A DNA stretch of 64,000 bases from Alkaliphilus transvaalensis ATCC 700919 (lineage in GTDB: Bacteria; Bacillota; Clostridia; Peptostreptococcales; Natronincolaceae): assembly GCF_000621485.1 (NCBI RefSeq), contig NZ_JHYF01000015.1, forward strand, positions 62,001 to 126,000. Direction: 5' to 3'. The notes beneath the pieces were generated by a model. The model was not told the DNA's origin and searched no databases. It was given only the letters and a program-made list of their open reading frames with translations. Both the position numbers and the translations under genes were made by a program. Positions 26,372-35,367 of this stretch are shown here, piece by piece (positions within the stretch are counted from its first letter, which is position 1; each line of letters starts with the position of its first letter).

Positions 26372-27058
26372 ATGGAAGCTTTACTTTACGATAAGACACT
26401 AAATTGTCCCGTATGCAGACGAGACTTTAAATCTAAAAAGGTACGTAGTAGAAAACTAATGATTGCTGAGAAGCATGATGACTTAAATATTGTATATAAA
26501 GAGGTAAATCCTCTACATTATCAGATATTTGTTTGTCCAGAGTGCGGTTACACAGGAACAGAAGGTGAATTTGAGGATATTTCACCTGTACATAAAAAGA
26601 TATTTGATGATCAAGTTAGGTACAAATGGAAAGAAAGAAACTATGGCGAAAAAAGAAAAATTGAGGAAGTCATTGAAACCTATAAATTAGCTTTACTAAC
26701 GGCTCAATTATTTAGAAAACCAAAGAGTTATATAGGTAATATTTGCTTAAAATTAGCCTGGGTTTATAGAGAAATAGGAGACCACAAGGAAGAAGAATTT
26801 TTAAGATATGCCCTAACCAATTTACAAGATGCTTATCAACAAGAAAAACTTGATCACGCTAGTATAAATGAAATTACAACAGCCTATATTGTTGCTGAAT
26901 TAAACCGTAGATTTGAAAATTATAAAGAAGCTATCGTGTGGTATACAAAGGTGTTAGATAACCCAGAAATTAAAAATCATCGACAGCTTCAACTAAAAAC
27001 TAGAGAACAATGGAGGTTAGCAAAGGAAGAATATGACCAACACAAAAATGCAGTATAA
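26372..27058 (+). CDS. DUF2225 zinc-ribbon and helical-repeat protein
   Basis: 228 residues. The N-terminus has two CxxC pairs, CPVC (about 10-13) and CPEC (about 55-58), separated by the DUF2225 core (KVRSRKLMIAEKHDDLNIVYKEVNP), forming a likely zinc ribbon. Residues about 90-220 are TPR-like helices (YKLALLTAQLF, AWVYREIGDHKEEEF, AIVWYTKVLDNPEI). Such proteins are common in Firmicutes and spirochaetes; function unknown. Start ATG 26372 after GAGGAGG. The last 26 bases overlap the start of ogt in another frame, so the two are coupled. Confidence 0.88.
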   Translation: MEALLYDKTLNCPVCRRDFKSKKVRSRKLMIAEKHDDLNIVYKEVNPLHYQIFVCPECGYTGTEGEFEDISPVHKKIFDDQVRYKWKERNYGEKRKIEEVIETYKLALLTAQLFRKPKSYIGNICLKLAWVYREIGDHKEEEFLRYALTNLQDAYQQEKLDHASINEITTAYIVAELNRRFENYKEAIVWYTKVLDNPEIKNHRQLQLKTREQWRLAKEEYDQHKNAV

Positions 27059-27587
27059 AGATAAAACCTTGTATGTTAGTACTTTAGATGTTGGAGATAA
27101 TCTTCAGTTATCTATCGTTACTAATAATACAGGATTAGTATTACTAGAATTTAATGTAACAGAAACGCAATTATTTGATATAATTGCAAAAAATTTTGGC
27201 GATGTAGAAATCATTAAAGATCCCCAGCATAATCAGATCTATGAAAAAGAGATTAGGGATTATTTCCTTGGTAAACTAAAAGAATTCACCATCCCATTAG
27301 ACCTAGTTGGAACAGAATTTCAAAAGCAGGTTTGGAAGACTTTAATGGAGATTCCCTATGGAGAAACCGTTAGTTATAAAGATATAGCGGTTCGCATCAA
27401 CAACCCTAAGGGAATGAGGGCAGTGGGAATGGCCAACAATAAAAATAAAATTCCAGTAATTGTTCCCTGCCACAGAATTATTGGAGCAGATGGTAGTTTA
27501 GTTGGCTATGGTGGTGGACTTCATATTAAAAAAAGACTTCTAGAACTAGAAGGAATTAAGATCAAAGATCATAAAGTTCTTAAGTAG
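27033..27587 (+). CDS. ogt: Methylated-DNA--protein-cysteine methyltransferase
   Basis: 184 residues. Suicide repair protein that moves methyl or alkyl groups from O6-guanine to its own cysteine. The DNA-binding helix region (about 111-138) is followed by the acceptor motif IVPCHRII with Cys146 and GYGGGLHIKKRLLELEG. An N-terminal ribonuclease-H-like domain of about 90 residues is present, as in Ogt. Start ATG 27033 follows AAAGGAAG inside the DUF2225 gene; ATG 27048 is the alternative. Terminator follows at once. Confidence 0.95.
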   Translation: MTNTKMQYKDKTLYVSTLDVGDNLQLSIVTNNTGLVLLEFNVTETQLFDIIAKNFGDVEIIKDPQHNQIYEKEIRDYFLGKLKEFTIPLDLVGTEFQKQVWKTLMEIPYGETVSYKDIAVRINNPKGMRAVGMANNKNKIPVIVPCHRIIGADGSLVGYGGGLHIKKRLLELEGIKIKDHKVLK

Positions 27588-27590
27588 CAT

Positions 27591-27638
27591 AAAAAGCTAG
27601 TAGATTCGGCTAATTTAGCCAGTTTACTAGCTTTTTAT
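27591..27638 (+). terminator. Rho-independent terminator after ogt
   Basis: AAAAAGCTAGTA and TTACTAGCTTTTT enclose an inner GGCTAAATT-type hairpin (GGCTAATTTAGCC). Confidence 0.92.
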
Positions 27639-27729
27639 CTTATATTTCGAGTCCTTCTCTAAGTAGTAGTTCATTTGTTGTAATCCTCAGCATAAATATA
27701 TAGGAAATGTTGATATAGGAGGAGACAAT

Positions 27730-29034
27730 ATGACACCAATTCAAAAAAATCCAATTATATTTTTACCAGGATTAATGGGATCTATGGGAGGAGATATGAT
27801 TCCAGGATTAGGCCCTTGGAGTTTTGGAATAGCCAAGTGGGTATATGACCCAATTATAGATGGACTTGAAAACATAGGATATCGGAAAGAACAAAATTTA
27901 TTTATCTGCTATTATGATTGGAGAAAGAGTACTGAAGAAATTGTTGAAACCTACCTATTACCTACTATAGAAAGATTAAGAAAGAAATATCCCCATCAAC
28001 CAATAGATATCATCTGTCATAGTATGGGGGGAGTTGTAGCTAGAAGATACCTACAAGGTGACTATTACAAAGGGGATGTAGAACGTTTTGTTATGATGGG
28101 CACTCCAAATAAAGGTTCTATAGATGCCTATTACCTATGGAGTACTGGTACATTAATTCCTGCTAAGAAAAAATCATTGCAGACAATATTATATAAAGGA
28201 TATTTATGGATTATGACAAAATTCCTCAATATTCCTATGGGGTTAAAGGATCTAGATAAACTTCATTATAGTTTTCAGGGGTTAGGGGATTTACTTCCTG
28301 CCAATAACTATGGAGATTTTTTATGTATAGATGAGGGTAACAACACTTGGGTAAGAATACCGAGAAAATATATGAAATATAAAAACACTACACTGGATAA
28401 ACTAAATAATGAAATAGATCTATTGAAGGGACGGGTAAAGGAAATTTACTGTTTCGCAGGAACTGGCTTTACAACAAACCATTTATTAGTCTTAGATCAA
28501 CAAGAATTGACCCAAAGAGGGAATGAAGTCATTACGGATATTATAACAACCGATGAGGGGGATAGTACTGTAACAATCGATAGTGCATCAATTGATGGGG
28601 TTGAAAGTAGAATCATCTCTAGTACCCATCGTGGAATCGTAAAAGATTGTGTAAAATATATCTATGAAATGTATGGAGTCGATTTAGATGATGTTAACAG
28701 TTCTTTTGATGAAGAAACAAAGGAAACCCTTCATATTATCATTAAAGGAAAAATAGATTTTCTTTTAGATATGGATAATCAAAGAATATTGAGTTATGAG
28801 GGGAATCGTGTCCATACTTCAGCAGAATTTATAAAAGAAGAATTTGTTGATGGATATCTGTGGATGGCATTAAAAAATATTCCCGATGGAGATTATTCTT
28901 TAAAAATAAATAGTGAAATGAAGCAGCATATCAGTGTATACGTACTGTCAACAGAAGTGGAGTTAGAATATAGTAACGAAGTAGCTTCATTGCAGCAGAA
29001 GGAGATATTGACCTTCAAAATAAAAGCCCAGTAA
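27730..29034 (+). CDS. LCAT-type alpha/beta hydrolase (lipase/esterase-like)
   Basis: 434 residues. The oxyanion-hole strand IIFLPGLMGS (9-18) and the nucleophile elbow CHSMGG with Ser98 place it in the lecithin:cholesterol acyltransferase-like branch of alpha/beta hydrolases. FVMMGTPNKGS follows. The late GDSTVTIDSASIDG segment and a His in ISSTHRGIV (about residue 300) probably give the acid and His of the triad. A C-terminal beta-rich domain (about 335-434) may bind substrate. There is no signal peptide, so it acts in the cytosol on a lipid or ester of unknown identity. Start ATG 27730 after GGAGGAG. Confidence 0.85.
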   Translation: MTPIQKNPIIFLPGLMGSMGGDMIPGLGPWSFGIAKWVYDPIIDGLENIGYRKEQNLFICYYDWRKSTEEIVETYLLPTIERLRKKYPHQPIDIICHSMGGVVARRYLQGDYYKGDVERFVMMGTPNKGSIDAYYLWSTGTLIPAKKKSLQTILYKGYLWIMTKFLNIPMGLKDLDKLHYSFQGLGDLLPANNYGDFLCIDEGNNTWVRIPRKYMKYKNTTLDKLNNEIDLLKGRVKEIYCFAGTGFTTNHLLVLDQQELTQRGNEVITDIITTDEGDSTVTIDSASIDGVESRIISSTHRGIVKDCVKYIYEMYGVDLDDVNSSFDEETKETLHIIIKGKIDFLLDMDNQRILSYEGNRVHTSAEFIKEEFVDGYLWMALKNIPDGDYSLKINSEMKQHISVYVLSTEVELEYSNEVASLQQKEILTFKIKAQ

Positions 29035-29047
29035 AAAGATAAAACAA

Positions 29048-29076
29048 TTGATAAATAACAGATATTTTGATATGAT
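29048..29076 (+). promoter_or_regulatory. Promoter of the cobalamin operon
   Basis: TTGATA (29048-29053), exactly 17 bases, TATGAT (29071-29076). Transcription would start just before the cobalamin riboswitch. Confidence 0.8.
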
Positions 29077-29104
29077 AAATTAGAAAAGAAAACTAAAAAT
29101 AGTG

Positions 29105-29253
29105 ATGGTGCTTCAAAGCTTAATAGGGAAAGTGGTGAAAATCCACTGCAGCCCCCGCTACTGTGAGTAAGGACGAAAGCAATTTAAACCACTGATAAAG
29201 CTTATCGGGAAGGTATTGCAAGTAGAAGGATTTACGAGTCAGGAGACCTGCCA
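29105..29253 (+). ncRNA. Cobalamin (B12) riboswitch
   Basis: The ordered conserved elements of the AdoCbl riboswitch are present: ATGGTGCTTC near 29105, TAATAGGGAAAGTGGTGAAAA, the ACTGCAGCCCCCGCTACTGT core, CGGGAAGG (29207 region), and the closing GAGTCAGGAGACCTGCC at 29236-29252. A terminator hairpin lies about 50 bases further on (29306-29336), so binding of adenosylcobalamin should end transcription before cobU. This is the regulation expected of a B12 uptake and synthesis operon. Confidence 0.97.
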
Positions 29254-29305
29254 ACATTATATTAAACAACCTTCGGAGGGAAGGCATGTTTCATTTTGAA
29301 TGTCC

Positions 29306-29336
29306 ACCCCTACCCCAGTTATGGTAGGGGTTTTTT
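29306..29336 (+). terminator. Riboswitch-controlled terminator
   Basis: ACCCCTACC, loop CCAGTTAT, GGTAGGGGT, TTTTT; it is the expression platform between the cobalamin aptamer and cobU. Confidence 0.92.
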
Positions 29337-29381
29337 GATGAAGCAGCATAGACGACTAGAAGCCATATTGAGAGGTGATTT

Positions 29382-29945
29382 ATGGAAAAATATAAATTGA
29401 CACTAGTTACTGGGGGAGCAAGAAGTGGTAAAAGTACCTTTGGTGAATCATTGCTCTATGAAGAAAAGGGGAAGGTTCTCTATATTGCCACCTCCCAAGC
29501 CTTTGATGAAGAAATGAAGGATCGTATCAAAAAACACCAAAAAAGTAGACCACAGGAATGGCTAACCTATGAAGGTTACAGTAAGTTAGATACAGAACTA
29601 GAAGTTTACCTGCCAGAAATCAGTAGTATTATTTTAGATTGTGTTACGATTATGACTACAAATCTGATGTTAGAGGAAGATGTGGACTGGGATCATGTCA
29701 GTCATCAGGAAATAGATAGAATAGAAGATAAAATTTTTCAAGAATTTATTAAGTTAGTAGAATTTATTAAAAAAAATCATATTAGAGGGATATTAATTAC
29801 AAATGAAGTAGGGTTAGGAATTGTTCCTATTGACCGTTTAACTAGGATTTTTAGAGACATTGCAGGAAGAGTAAATCAATTTTTAGCTAAAGAGGCCAAT
29901 GAAGTTTACTTGGTTACCTGCGGCATACCAAATCGGATTAAATAA
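29382..29945 (+). CDS. cobU: Adenosylcobinamide kinase / adenosylcobinamide-phosphate guanylyltransferase
   Basis: 187 residues. First enzyme of nucleotide-loop assembly: phosphorylates adenosylcobinamide and then transfers GMP to it. P-loop TGGARSGKST (10-19). His52 in IKKHQKSRP is the expected guanylylated residue. LITNEVGLGIVPIDRLTRIFRD is the CobU signature near the C-terminus. First gene of the riboswitch-controlled operon. Start ATG 29382 after GAGAGGTG. The next gene follows 14 bases later. Confidence 0.96.
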   Translation: MEKYKLTLVTGGARSGKSTFGESLLYEEKGKVLYIATSQAFDEEMKDRIKKHQKSRPQEWLTYEGYSKLDTELEVYLPEISSIILDCVTIMTTNLMLEEDVDWDHVSHQEIDRIEDKIFQEFIKLVEFIKKNHIRGILITNEVGLGIVPIDRLTRIFRDIAGRVNQFLAKEANEVYLVTCGIPNRIK

Positions 29946-29959
29946 GGGGTGTACATAAG

Positions 29960-30499
29960 ATGAAAAAACTTGAAATAGGCTTAATTCATATCTATACAGG
30001 AGATGGAAAGGGGAAAACTACCGCTGCTATAGGGCAAGGGACAAGAACAGCAGGGGGTGGCTATAAGGTATTAATGACGCAATTTCTTAAGGGTGATGAT
30101 ACTGGAGAAATTAATAGTATTGAGAAAATGGCACCAAATTTTAAAATCAAACGATTTGCAGGTATTAGAAACTTTTATAGAAATTTAAGCGATGAAGGGA
30201 AACAGCAGGTTAAGGTAGAGGCAAAAGAAGGAATCGCCTATATTAAAAAGGCTTTACAAGAAGAAACTTATAATCTCATCATAATGGATGAAATTATGGC
30301 AGTTTTGTATAATGAAATATTAGAAGTCACAGAAGTTGTAGATCTACTTAAAAGTAAGCCAGAGCATGTTGAGATGATTTTAACAGGAAGAAATGCTCCT
30401 ATAGAATTAGTGGAGCTAGCAGATTACGTAACTGAAATGAAGATGATTAAACATCCCTTTCAAAAAGGCATCTATGCTCGAAAGGGCATTGAAAGTTAA
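29960..30499 (+). CDS. cobO: Corrinoid adenosyltransferase (CobO/BtuR type)
   Basis: 179 residues. Transfers the adenosyl group of ATP to Co(I) corrinoid to form the cobalt-carbon bond. ATP-binding loop IYTGDGKGKTTAA (11-23), then TQFLKGDDTGE, and IMDEIMAVLYNE as a Walker B-like strand. This is the CobA/CobO/BtuR family, distinct from PduO or EutT types. It lets salvaged corrinoids enter the CobU/CobS branch. The gene's stop overlaps the cobS start by one base (TAATG). Confidence 0.95.
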   Translation: MKKLEIGLIHIYTGDGKGKTTAAIGQGTRTAGGGYKVLMTQFLKGDDTGEINSIEKMAPNFKIKRFAGIRNFYRNLSDEGKQQVKVEAKEGIAYIKKALQEETYNLIIMDEIMAVLYNEILEVTEVVDLLKSKPEHVEMILTGRNAPIELVELADYVTEMKMIKHPFQKGIYARKGIES

Positions 30500-31227
30500 T
30501 GGAGCGATTTATTAACACCTTACAATTCCTTACAAGAATTTCTATTAAAAAAGATAGCAGTTTTGATGAAGAATTTCATAAAGGAATCGTTTATTTTCCC
30601 ATCATAGGATTAGTGATAGGATTAATTTTAACCTCCTTTTATCATTTGATGAACTATTTCTTGCCATCAGCTATGGGAATAGTCCTTACTGTTATCGTCT
30701 ATATTATGATTACAGGAGGCCTCCATTTAGATGGGTTAGGAGATACCTTTGATGGGTTATATAGTAATCGCCCAAAGGAAAGGGTCTTAGAAATTATGAA
30801 GGATAGTCGGCTAGGGACCAATGCCCTATTAGCAATAGTACTGGTGATCATTATTAATATCGTAGCCCTCCAAAATCTTGATTCTGGGAAACTGTATAGA
30901 GGATTACTGTTAATGCCTATAATGGGGAGACAAGCATTGGTGTTGGGCTGCTATCGTACTAACTATGCTAGAGAAGAGGGAATGGGAAATATCTATATTG
31001 GAAAGGTAAGTAAAGGACAACTATGGATAACCTTAATAACAACGATGATTCTATCTATAATAGACTTAAAAACCCTAATATTTCTACCTTTAATGTTGAT
31101 TTTTGTCGGCTGGTTTAAAAAGACCACCGCTAGGTTAATCGGAGGGATGACAGGGGATACCCTTGGAGCCCTCTGCGAATTATCGCAGTCTTTATATTTA
31201 CTATTTTTAGTAATACAAATAAACTAA
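30499..31227 (+). CDS. cobS: Adenosylcobinamide-GDP ribazoletransferase (cobalamin synthase)
   Basis: 242 residues, integral membrane protein with about six hydrophobic segments. It joins adenosylcobinamide-GDP to alpha-ribazole or its phosphate. The conserved cytosolic stretch GGLHLDGLGDTFDGL (about 74-88), with metal-binding Asp residues, and GMTGDTLGALCE near the C-terminus identify CobS. Start ATG 30499 overlaps the cobO stop. The 119 bases to cobC hold only a small AGCATCT/AGATGC hairpin. Confidence 0.95.
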   Translation: MERFINTLQFLTRISIKKDSSFDEEFHKGIVYFPIIGLVIGLILTSFYHLMNYFLPSAMGIVLTVIVYIMITGGLHLDGLGDTFDGLYSNRPKERVLEIMKDSRLGTNALLAIVLVIIINIVALQNLDSGKLYRGLLLMPIMGRQALVLGCYRTNYAREEGMGNIYIGKVSKGQLWITLITTMILSIIDLKTLIFLPLMLIFVGWFKKTTARLIGGMTGDTLGALCELSQSLYLLFLVIQIN

Positions 31228-31347
31228 TATTATGAATAGAGGAAATGAGACCTTAATCTTAAACTCTAAGTAGAAATTGAAGCTAAAAGCATCTACATAA
31301 AAGATGCGATAGGCTTAATAAATTTCCTCAAAAATAGGAGTAGAGAG

Positions 31348-31959
31348 ATGGTAAAAATTAATTTAGTTAGACATGGAGAAACAGACCATAATAAAAATCA
31401 GTTTTTATGTGGATGGTCAGACCCCTCTTTAAATGATTTGGGTAGGCAACAGGCAAAAAAACTAGCCCTTCACCTAAAGGGAAAGGTTTTTGATGCAGTC
31501 TATACCAGTGGATTAAAACGAACAAATGAAACTGCAAACATGATAATGGGAAAGACGGATAAAACCATCATAGCCCACGAAGGTTTAAGAGAAATACACT
31601 TTGGAGATTTTGAAGGCCAAAGGATGAGTAACATTGAAAAAGAACACCCTCAGTTATACAAGAAGTTAAGGGATGATTCTATTCACTTTTGTTTTCCAGC
31701 AGGAGAGAGTTTATGGAAAATGCATCATAGGGTAAACAAAACAATGGAAGAGCTAATTTTAAAACATCAAGGTGAAGAAATTCTGTTGGTTGTTCATTCT
31801 GGTGTAATTAGAGCCATTATAGCTCAACTAATTACCGGTGAGATAAAAAAACATTGGCATTTTAAGATAGACCACTGTAGTTTATCGATTGTAGAGGCCC
31901 ATCGAGATTTTTATCTTTTATCAAAGCTAAATGAAACAAGCTATTTAACTAGTAAATAG
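31348..31959 (+). CDS. cobC: Histidine phosphatase, probable alpha-ribazole phosphatase
   Basis: 203 residues of the phosphoglycerate mutase fold. LVRHGETDHN holds the phospho-accepting His (residue 8), SGLKRTNETA and LREIHFGDFEGQ follow, and VVHSGVIRA carries the second His. The placement directly after cobS in a B12 operon argues for dephosphorylation of alpha-ribazole phosphate or of cobalamin phosphate. By motif alone it could be a different small-molecule phosphatase. Start ATG 31348 after TAGGAGTAG. Confidence 0.85.
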   Translation: MVKINLVRHGETDHNKNQFLCGWSDPSLNDLGRQQAKKLALHLKGKVFDAVYTSGLKRTNETANMIMGKTDKTIIAHEGLREIHFGDFEGQRMSNIEKEHPQLYKKLRDDSIHFCFPAGESLWKMHHRVNKTMEELILKHQGEEILLVVHSGVIRAIIAQLITGEIKKHWHFKIDHCSLSIVEAHRDFYLLSKLNETSYLTSK

Positions 31960-32003
31960 ACTATTATCAACATAGAAATTAAAGACATAAGGAGGAAGAA
32001 AAA

Positions 32004-32984
32004 ATGAAAAATAAATGGTTAATGTTATTAATTACCCTTCTTTTAATTACATCTGTTTTTGTAGGGTGTACAGGGAAACAAGAGGAAGTAAAGACAGATG
32101 CAAATGGAGATACAATAGCAGTGATAGGGGATGAAGCTTATCCTCTTGTTGTGGTAGATGGTTTAGGAAATTCTGTTACAATTAAAGAAAAACCTGAAAA
32201 GGTAATCTCAATTTCACCAAGTCAAACAGAGGTACTATATGCCCTCGGTCTAGGGGATAAATTAATTGCTGTTTCCGATTTTTGTGATTATCCTGTTGAA
32301 GCAATGGATAAAGAGAAGGTAGGAAGTTCTTGGACAACCAATACAGAAAGAATTATAGAACTAGAACCACAAATTGTATTTGTTTATGGAGAAGGACAGC
32401 CAGAAGCAATCGAGCAATTAACTCAAGCAGGAGTAACAATCCTTAAGTTTATGCCAGAATCAATTGAAGAGGTTTTTGAATCAATGATGGTTACTGGACA
32501 GGTTTTTGGAATTGAAGATACAGCAAAAACGATTATAGATGAATTAACAGAAAGACGAGACGCAATTGTTGAGTTAGTAAAGGGACAACCTACTCGAAGT
32601 GTATTTTATCAGGTTTGGGATGAACCACTATCAACTGCAGCAACGGGTTCATTTATTGATGAATTAATTACCTTAGCAGGTGGCGAAAACATAGCAGCTG
32701 ATGCAGAAGGTGCATGGCCTATGTATAGTGTTGAAGCTTTAGTAGAAAAAGACCCCGAAGTTTATTTAGCACCTGCCCATATGGGAGAAACAACTAATTT
32801 AACGGAAGCCGAAGAACAGATGCTAATTGATAGTATTAAGGCAAGGCCTGGATATAGTCAAATCAATGCTGTAGTTAATAATCGCATTGTACCCCTAGAA
32901 CCAAATATTGTTTCAAGACCTGGGGTACGAATCATTGATGCCTTAGAATTGATTGCAAAAGGAATCCATCCAGAACTATTTTAA
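32004..32984 (+). CDS. btuF: Corrinoid ABC transporter substrate-binding lipoprotein
   Basis: 326 residues. The signal peptide ends in lipobox FVGC, so Cys22 is lipidated and the protein sits on the outer face of the membrane. The rest is a FecB/BtuF-type (cluster A-II, type III) binding protein: KPEKVISISPSQTEVLYALG, then GDKLIAVSDFCDYP, and a long linking helix near 165-185. Context (riboswitch, permease, ATPase and cob genes) points to cobalamin or another corrinoid rather than iron-siderophore. Start ATG 32004 after AAGGAGG. Confidence 0.9.
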   Translation: MKNKWLMLLITLLLITSVFVGCTGKQEEVKTDANGDTIAVIGDEAYPLVVVDGLGNSVTIKEKPEKVISISPSQTEVLYALGLGDKLIAVSDFCDYPVEAMDKEKVGSSWTTNTERIIELEPQIVFVYGEGQPEAIEQLTQAGVTILKFMPESIEEVFESMMVTGQVFGIEDTAKTIIDELTERRDAIVELVKGQPTRSVFYQVWDEPLSTAATGSFIDELITLAGGENIAADAEGAWPMYSVEALVEKDPEVYLAPAHMGETTNLTEAEEQMLIDSIKARPGYSQINAVVNNRIVPLEPNIVSRPGVRIIDALELIAKGIHPELF

Positions 32985-33012
32985 GGAACTTTGATCCTAA
33001 AAGGAAAAATAT

Positions 33013-33039
33013 AATTCCCGTCTTAAAAGGACGGGAATT
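33013..33039 (+). other. Stem-loop between the binding-protein and permease genes
   Basis: AATTCCCGT pairs perfectly with ACGGGAATT across a short loop, followed by CTTAT rather than a T-run. It is more likely an mRNA processing or stability hairpin, giving excess binding protein over permease, than a full terminator. Confidence 0.5.
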
Positions 33040-33056
33040 CTTATATGGAGGAAATA

Positions 33057-34097
33057 ATGGGTAAGAAATCTAAAAATACTAGAAACATGGTCTTGTTAAT
33101 CTTGCTGTTGTTTGGGGTGATTGTCTTTGCATCCATCTCTGGAGCAGCTAATATAACACCTTTTAATAGTATAAGAATTATTTTAAGTAGACTTCCTATC
33201 ATAGGGGGACTCTTTGATTTAGAGGGAATTCCCGGTTCCCACTTAACAATCATTTTAAACATCAGGCTTCCCCGTATTTTGCTTGCTTTTATTGTAGGGT
33301 TTGGATTATCGATTGTAGGAGTTGCCCTACAGGGATTATTAAAAAACCCTATGGCAGATCCTTTTATTATGGGAACCTCTTCGGGGGCAGCCTTAGGGGC
33401 TGCAATAGCAATATTTTTCAAACTAAATCGTGTTATTTTTGGTGTGGGGATCATCTCTGTTTTTGCTTTCTTTGGTGCTTTACTGGCGACATTAATTGTT
33501 TATAGCTTAGCAAAGGTTAAGTCTAAAGTGCCTGTAACAACCCTACTGCTGGCTGGAATAGCAGTAGGACAATTGTTTACTGCCTTCATGTCTTTAATTA
33601 TGGTAGTTTCTTCAAAAGATGTTACTACAATTGTTTATTGGACAATGGGGAGTTTTTCTGCTAGAGGATGGAGTCATCTTCAAGTGGCAACAATACCAAT
33701 TTTATTAGGAAGTGGAATCATATATATTTTTGCTAAGGATTTAAATATTTTGCTATTAGGAGAAGCTACCGCTCAAAATACAGGGGTAGAGGTAGAAAAG
33801 GTCAAAGGAATCATCCTAGCCGTTAGTGCTTTGGTTACAGCCTTTGCTGTATCTGTTAGTGGAATTATAGGATTTGTGGGGTTAATTATCCCCCATATAG
33901 TTAGAATGCTTGTTGGACCAGATCATAGAACTTTAATTCCAGCCAGTGGAATTTTAGGAGGAATTTTTCTAATTATTGCCGACACTTTGGCAAGAACAAT
34001 TATTGCTCCTACAGAGGTACCAGTGGGAATTATCACTGCCCTTGCAGGTGGTCCCTTCTTTATCTATTTATTAAGAAAGTCAAAAAGAGTGATTTAG
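33057..34097 (+). CDS. btuC: Corrinoid ABC transporter permease (FecCD type)
   Basis: 346 residues from ATG 33057, chosen because GGAGG lies at 33047-33051; the upstream ATG 33045 would place that site inside the gene. There are about ten membrane helices. FecCD features include LPRILLAFIVGFGLSIVGVALQ, NPMADPFIMGTSSGAALGA, and the coupling-helix loop GFVGLIIPHIVRMLVGPDHR. It forms the membrane channel for BtuF-delivered corrinoid, probably as a homodimer with the following ATPase. Confidence 0.93.
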   Translation: MGKKSKNTRNMVLLILLLFGVIVFASISGAANITPFNSIRIILSRLPIIGGLFDLEGIPGSHLTIILNIRLPRILLAFIVGFGLSIVGVALQGLLKNPMADPFIMGTSSGAALGAAIAIFFKLNRVIFGVGIISVFAFFGALLATLIVYSLAKVKSKVPVTTLLLAGIAVGQLFTAFMSLIMVVSSKDVTTIVYWTMGSFSARGWSHLQVATIPILLGSGIIYIFAKDLNILLLGEATAQNTGVEVEKVKGIILAVSALVTAFAVSVSGIIGFVGLIIPHIVRMLVGPDHRTLIPASGILGGIFLIIADTLARTIIAPTEVPVGIITALAGGPFFIYLLRKSKRVI

Positions 34098-34108
34098 GAG
34101 GGAGAAAA

Positions 34109-35365
34109 ATGGATCATTCCATATCAGCTAAAACCATTACTTTTAAGTATGATGAAAATATAATTATTAACCAACTCAGTTTTGAAATTAAGAAAGGCTC
34201 CTTTATTACCATTATCGGACCAAATGGGTCTGGTAAGTCTACTCTATTAAAGTTAATAGCAGCAAATTTAAGTCCCGATGATGGTACAATTTTAATCAAT
34301 CAACGTCAACTTGTAGATTTTAAAATGAAGGACTTAGCTAAGGAAGTGGCTGTTGTACCCCAAGATACCAATGTTTCTTTTGACTTTGATGTCTTCGATA
34401 TTGTTTTAATGGGTCGAAACCCCCATTTAAAAAGATTTCAAAAAGAAAGTGATGAAGATTTTAAAATTGTAAGGGAGGCAATGGAGCGAACTGGTACATG
34501 GCATTTGAGGGAGAGAAGAATTAATGAAATTAGCGGTGGAGAAAGACAACGGGTGATTATCGCTAGGGCTCTAGCTCAGCAACCTAAGATGATATTATTA
34601 GATGAGCCTACTTCATCCCTTGATATTCACCATCAGATAGAGGTGTTAGAGTTACTTAAAGGATTAAACCGAGAAAAGAAAGTAACAATTGTTGCTGTAT
34701 TACATGACATGAATTTAGCCGCAAGATATAGTAGTGAAGTAATGTTACTTCATCATGGTAGTATTGTAACTATGGGAAATACCGAAGATGTTATGACGGT
34801 AGAGAATCTACAAAGGGCCTACGAAATGGAAATGGTTATTCAACGGAATCGATACACAAATTCCTTAGAAGTTATCCCTTTAGCAAGGAAAGTAAAACAA
34901 GAAGAAGTAAATAGGATCAAGATTCATCTCATTTGTGGAGGGGGAACGGGTAAAGGGTTATTACAACCCTTAATTGAAAAAGGCCATGAAGTAACCATGG
35001 GGGTCGTTAATGTAGGAGATAGCGACTGGGAGTATGGAAGATTATTTTCAGTGAAAATGGCAGAAGAAACACCCTTTAGAGAGATTAGCCAAAGGGCATT
35101 AACAGAGGCCAGTATATTGGCAGAAGAGGCGGACTTGACCTTAATAACCAGTGTTCCCATTGGTTGGGGTAATATTAAAAATTTAGAAATTGTTAAAGGT
35201 ACATTATCTAAAGGGAAAAAGGCATATCTGTATAAAACAAATCAATGGGGAGATCAGTATGATTATACTGATGGAAAAGCCACAGTTATGCTAAAGGAAT
35301 TAAAGCAGATGGGCTTAGAGGAAATCTATTCTATTGATGAACTTTTTAATAAATTGGAGGGATAA
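34109..35365 (+). CDS. btuD: Corrinoid ABC transporter ATPase with extra C-terminal domain
   Basis: 418 residues. Residues 1-250 are a normal BtuD/FecE ATPase: Walker A GPNGSGKST (37-45), signature ISGGERQRV (141-149), Walker B MILLDEP (161-167), switch His199. About 150 more residues follow after a short linker. They begin IKIHLICGGGTGKGLLQPL (270-288) and continue with TMGVVNVGDSDWEYG and TLITSVPIGWGN. The alternating beta-alpha pattern with an early glycine-rich turn suggests a Rossmann-like domain. It is not CbiZ, judged by length and motifs. Its function is unknown; a corrinoid or nucleotide sensor is possible. Start ATG 34109 after GGAGGGAG. Confidence 0.88.
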   Translation: MDHSISAKTITFKYDENIIINQLSFEIKKGSFITIIGPNGSGKSTLLKLIAANLSPDDGTILINQRQLVDFKMKDLAKEVAVVPQDTNVSFDFDVFDIVLMGRNPHLKRFQKESDEDFKIVREAMERTGTWHLRERRINEISGGERQRVIIARALAQQPKMILLDEPTSSLDIHHQIEVLELLKGLNREKKVTIVAVLHDMNLAARYSSEVMLLHHGSIVTMGNTEDVMTVENLQRAYEMEMVIQRNRYTNSLEVIPLARKVKQEEVNRIKIHLICGGGTGKGLLQPLIEKGHEVTMGVVNVGDSDWEYGRLFSVKMAEETPFREISQRALTEASILAEEADLTLITSVPIGWGNIKNLEIVKGTLSKGKKAYLYKTNQWGDQYDYTDGKATVMLKELKQMGLEEIYSIDELFNKLEG

Positions 35366-35367
35366 TA

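Noticed and set aside
34109-35365. CbiZ (adenosylcobinamide amidohydrolase) as the C-terminal domain of the BtuD fusion
   Set aside because: CbiZ is longer and has different conserved stretches; the visible GGGTGKG and TSVPIGWGN segments do not fit what I know of it.
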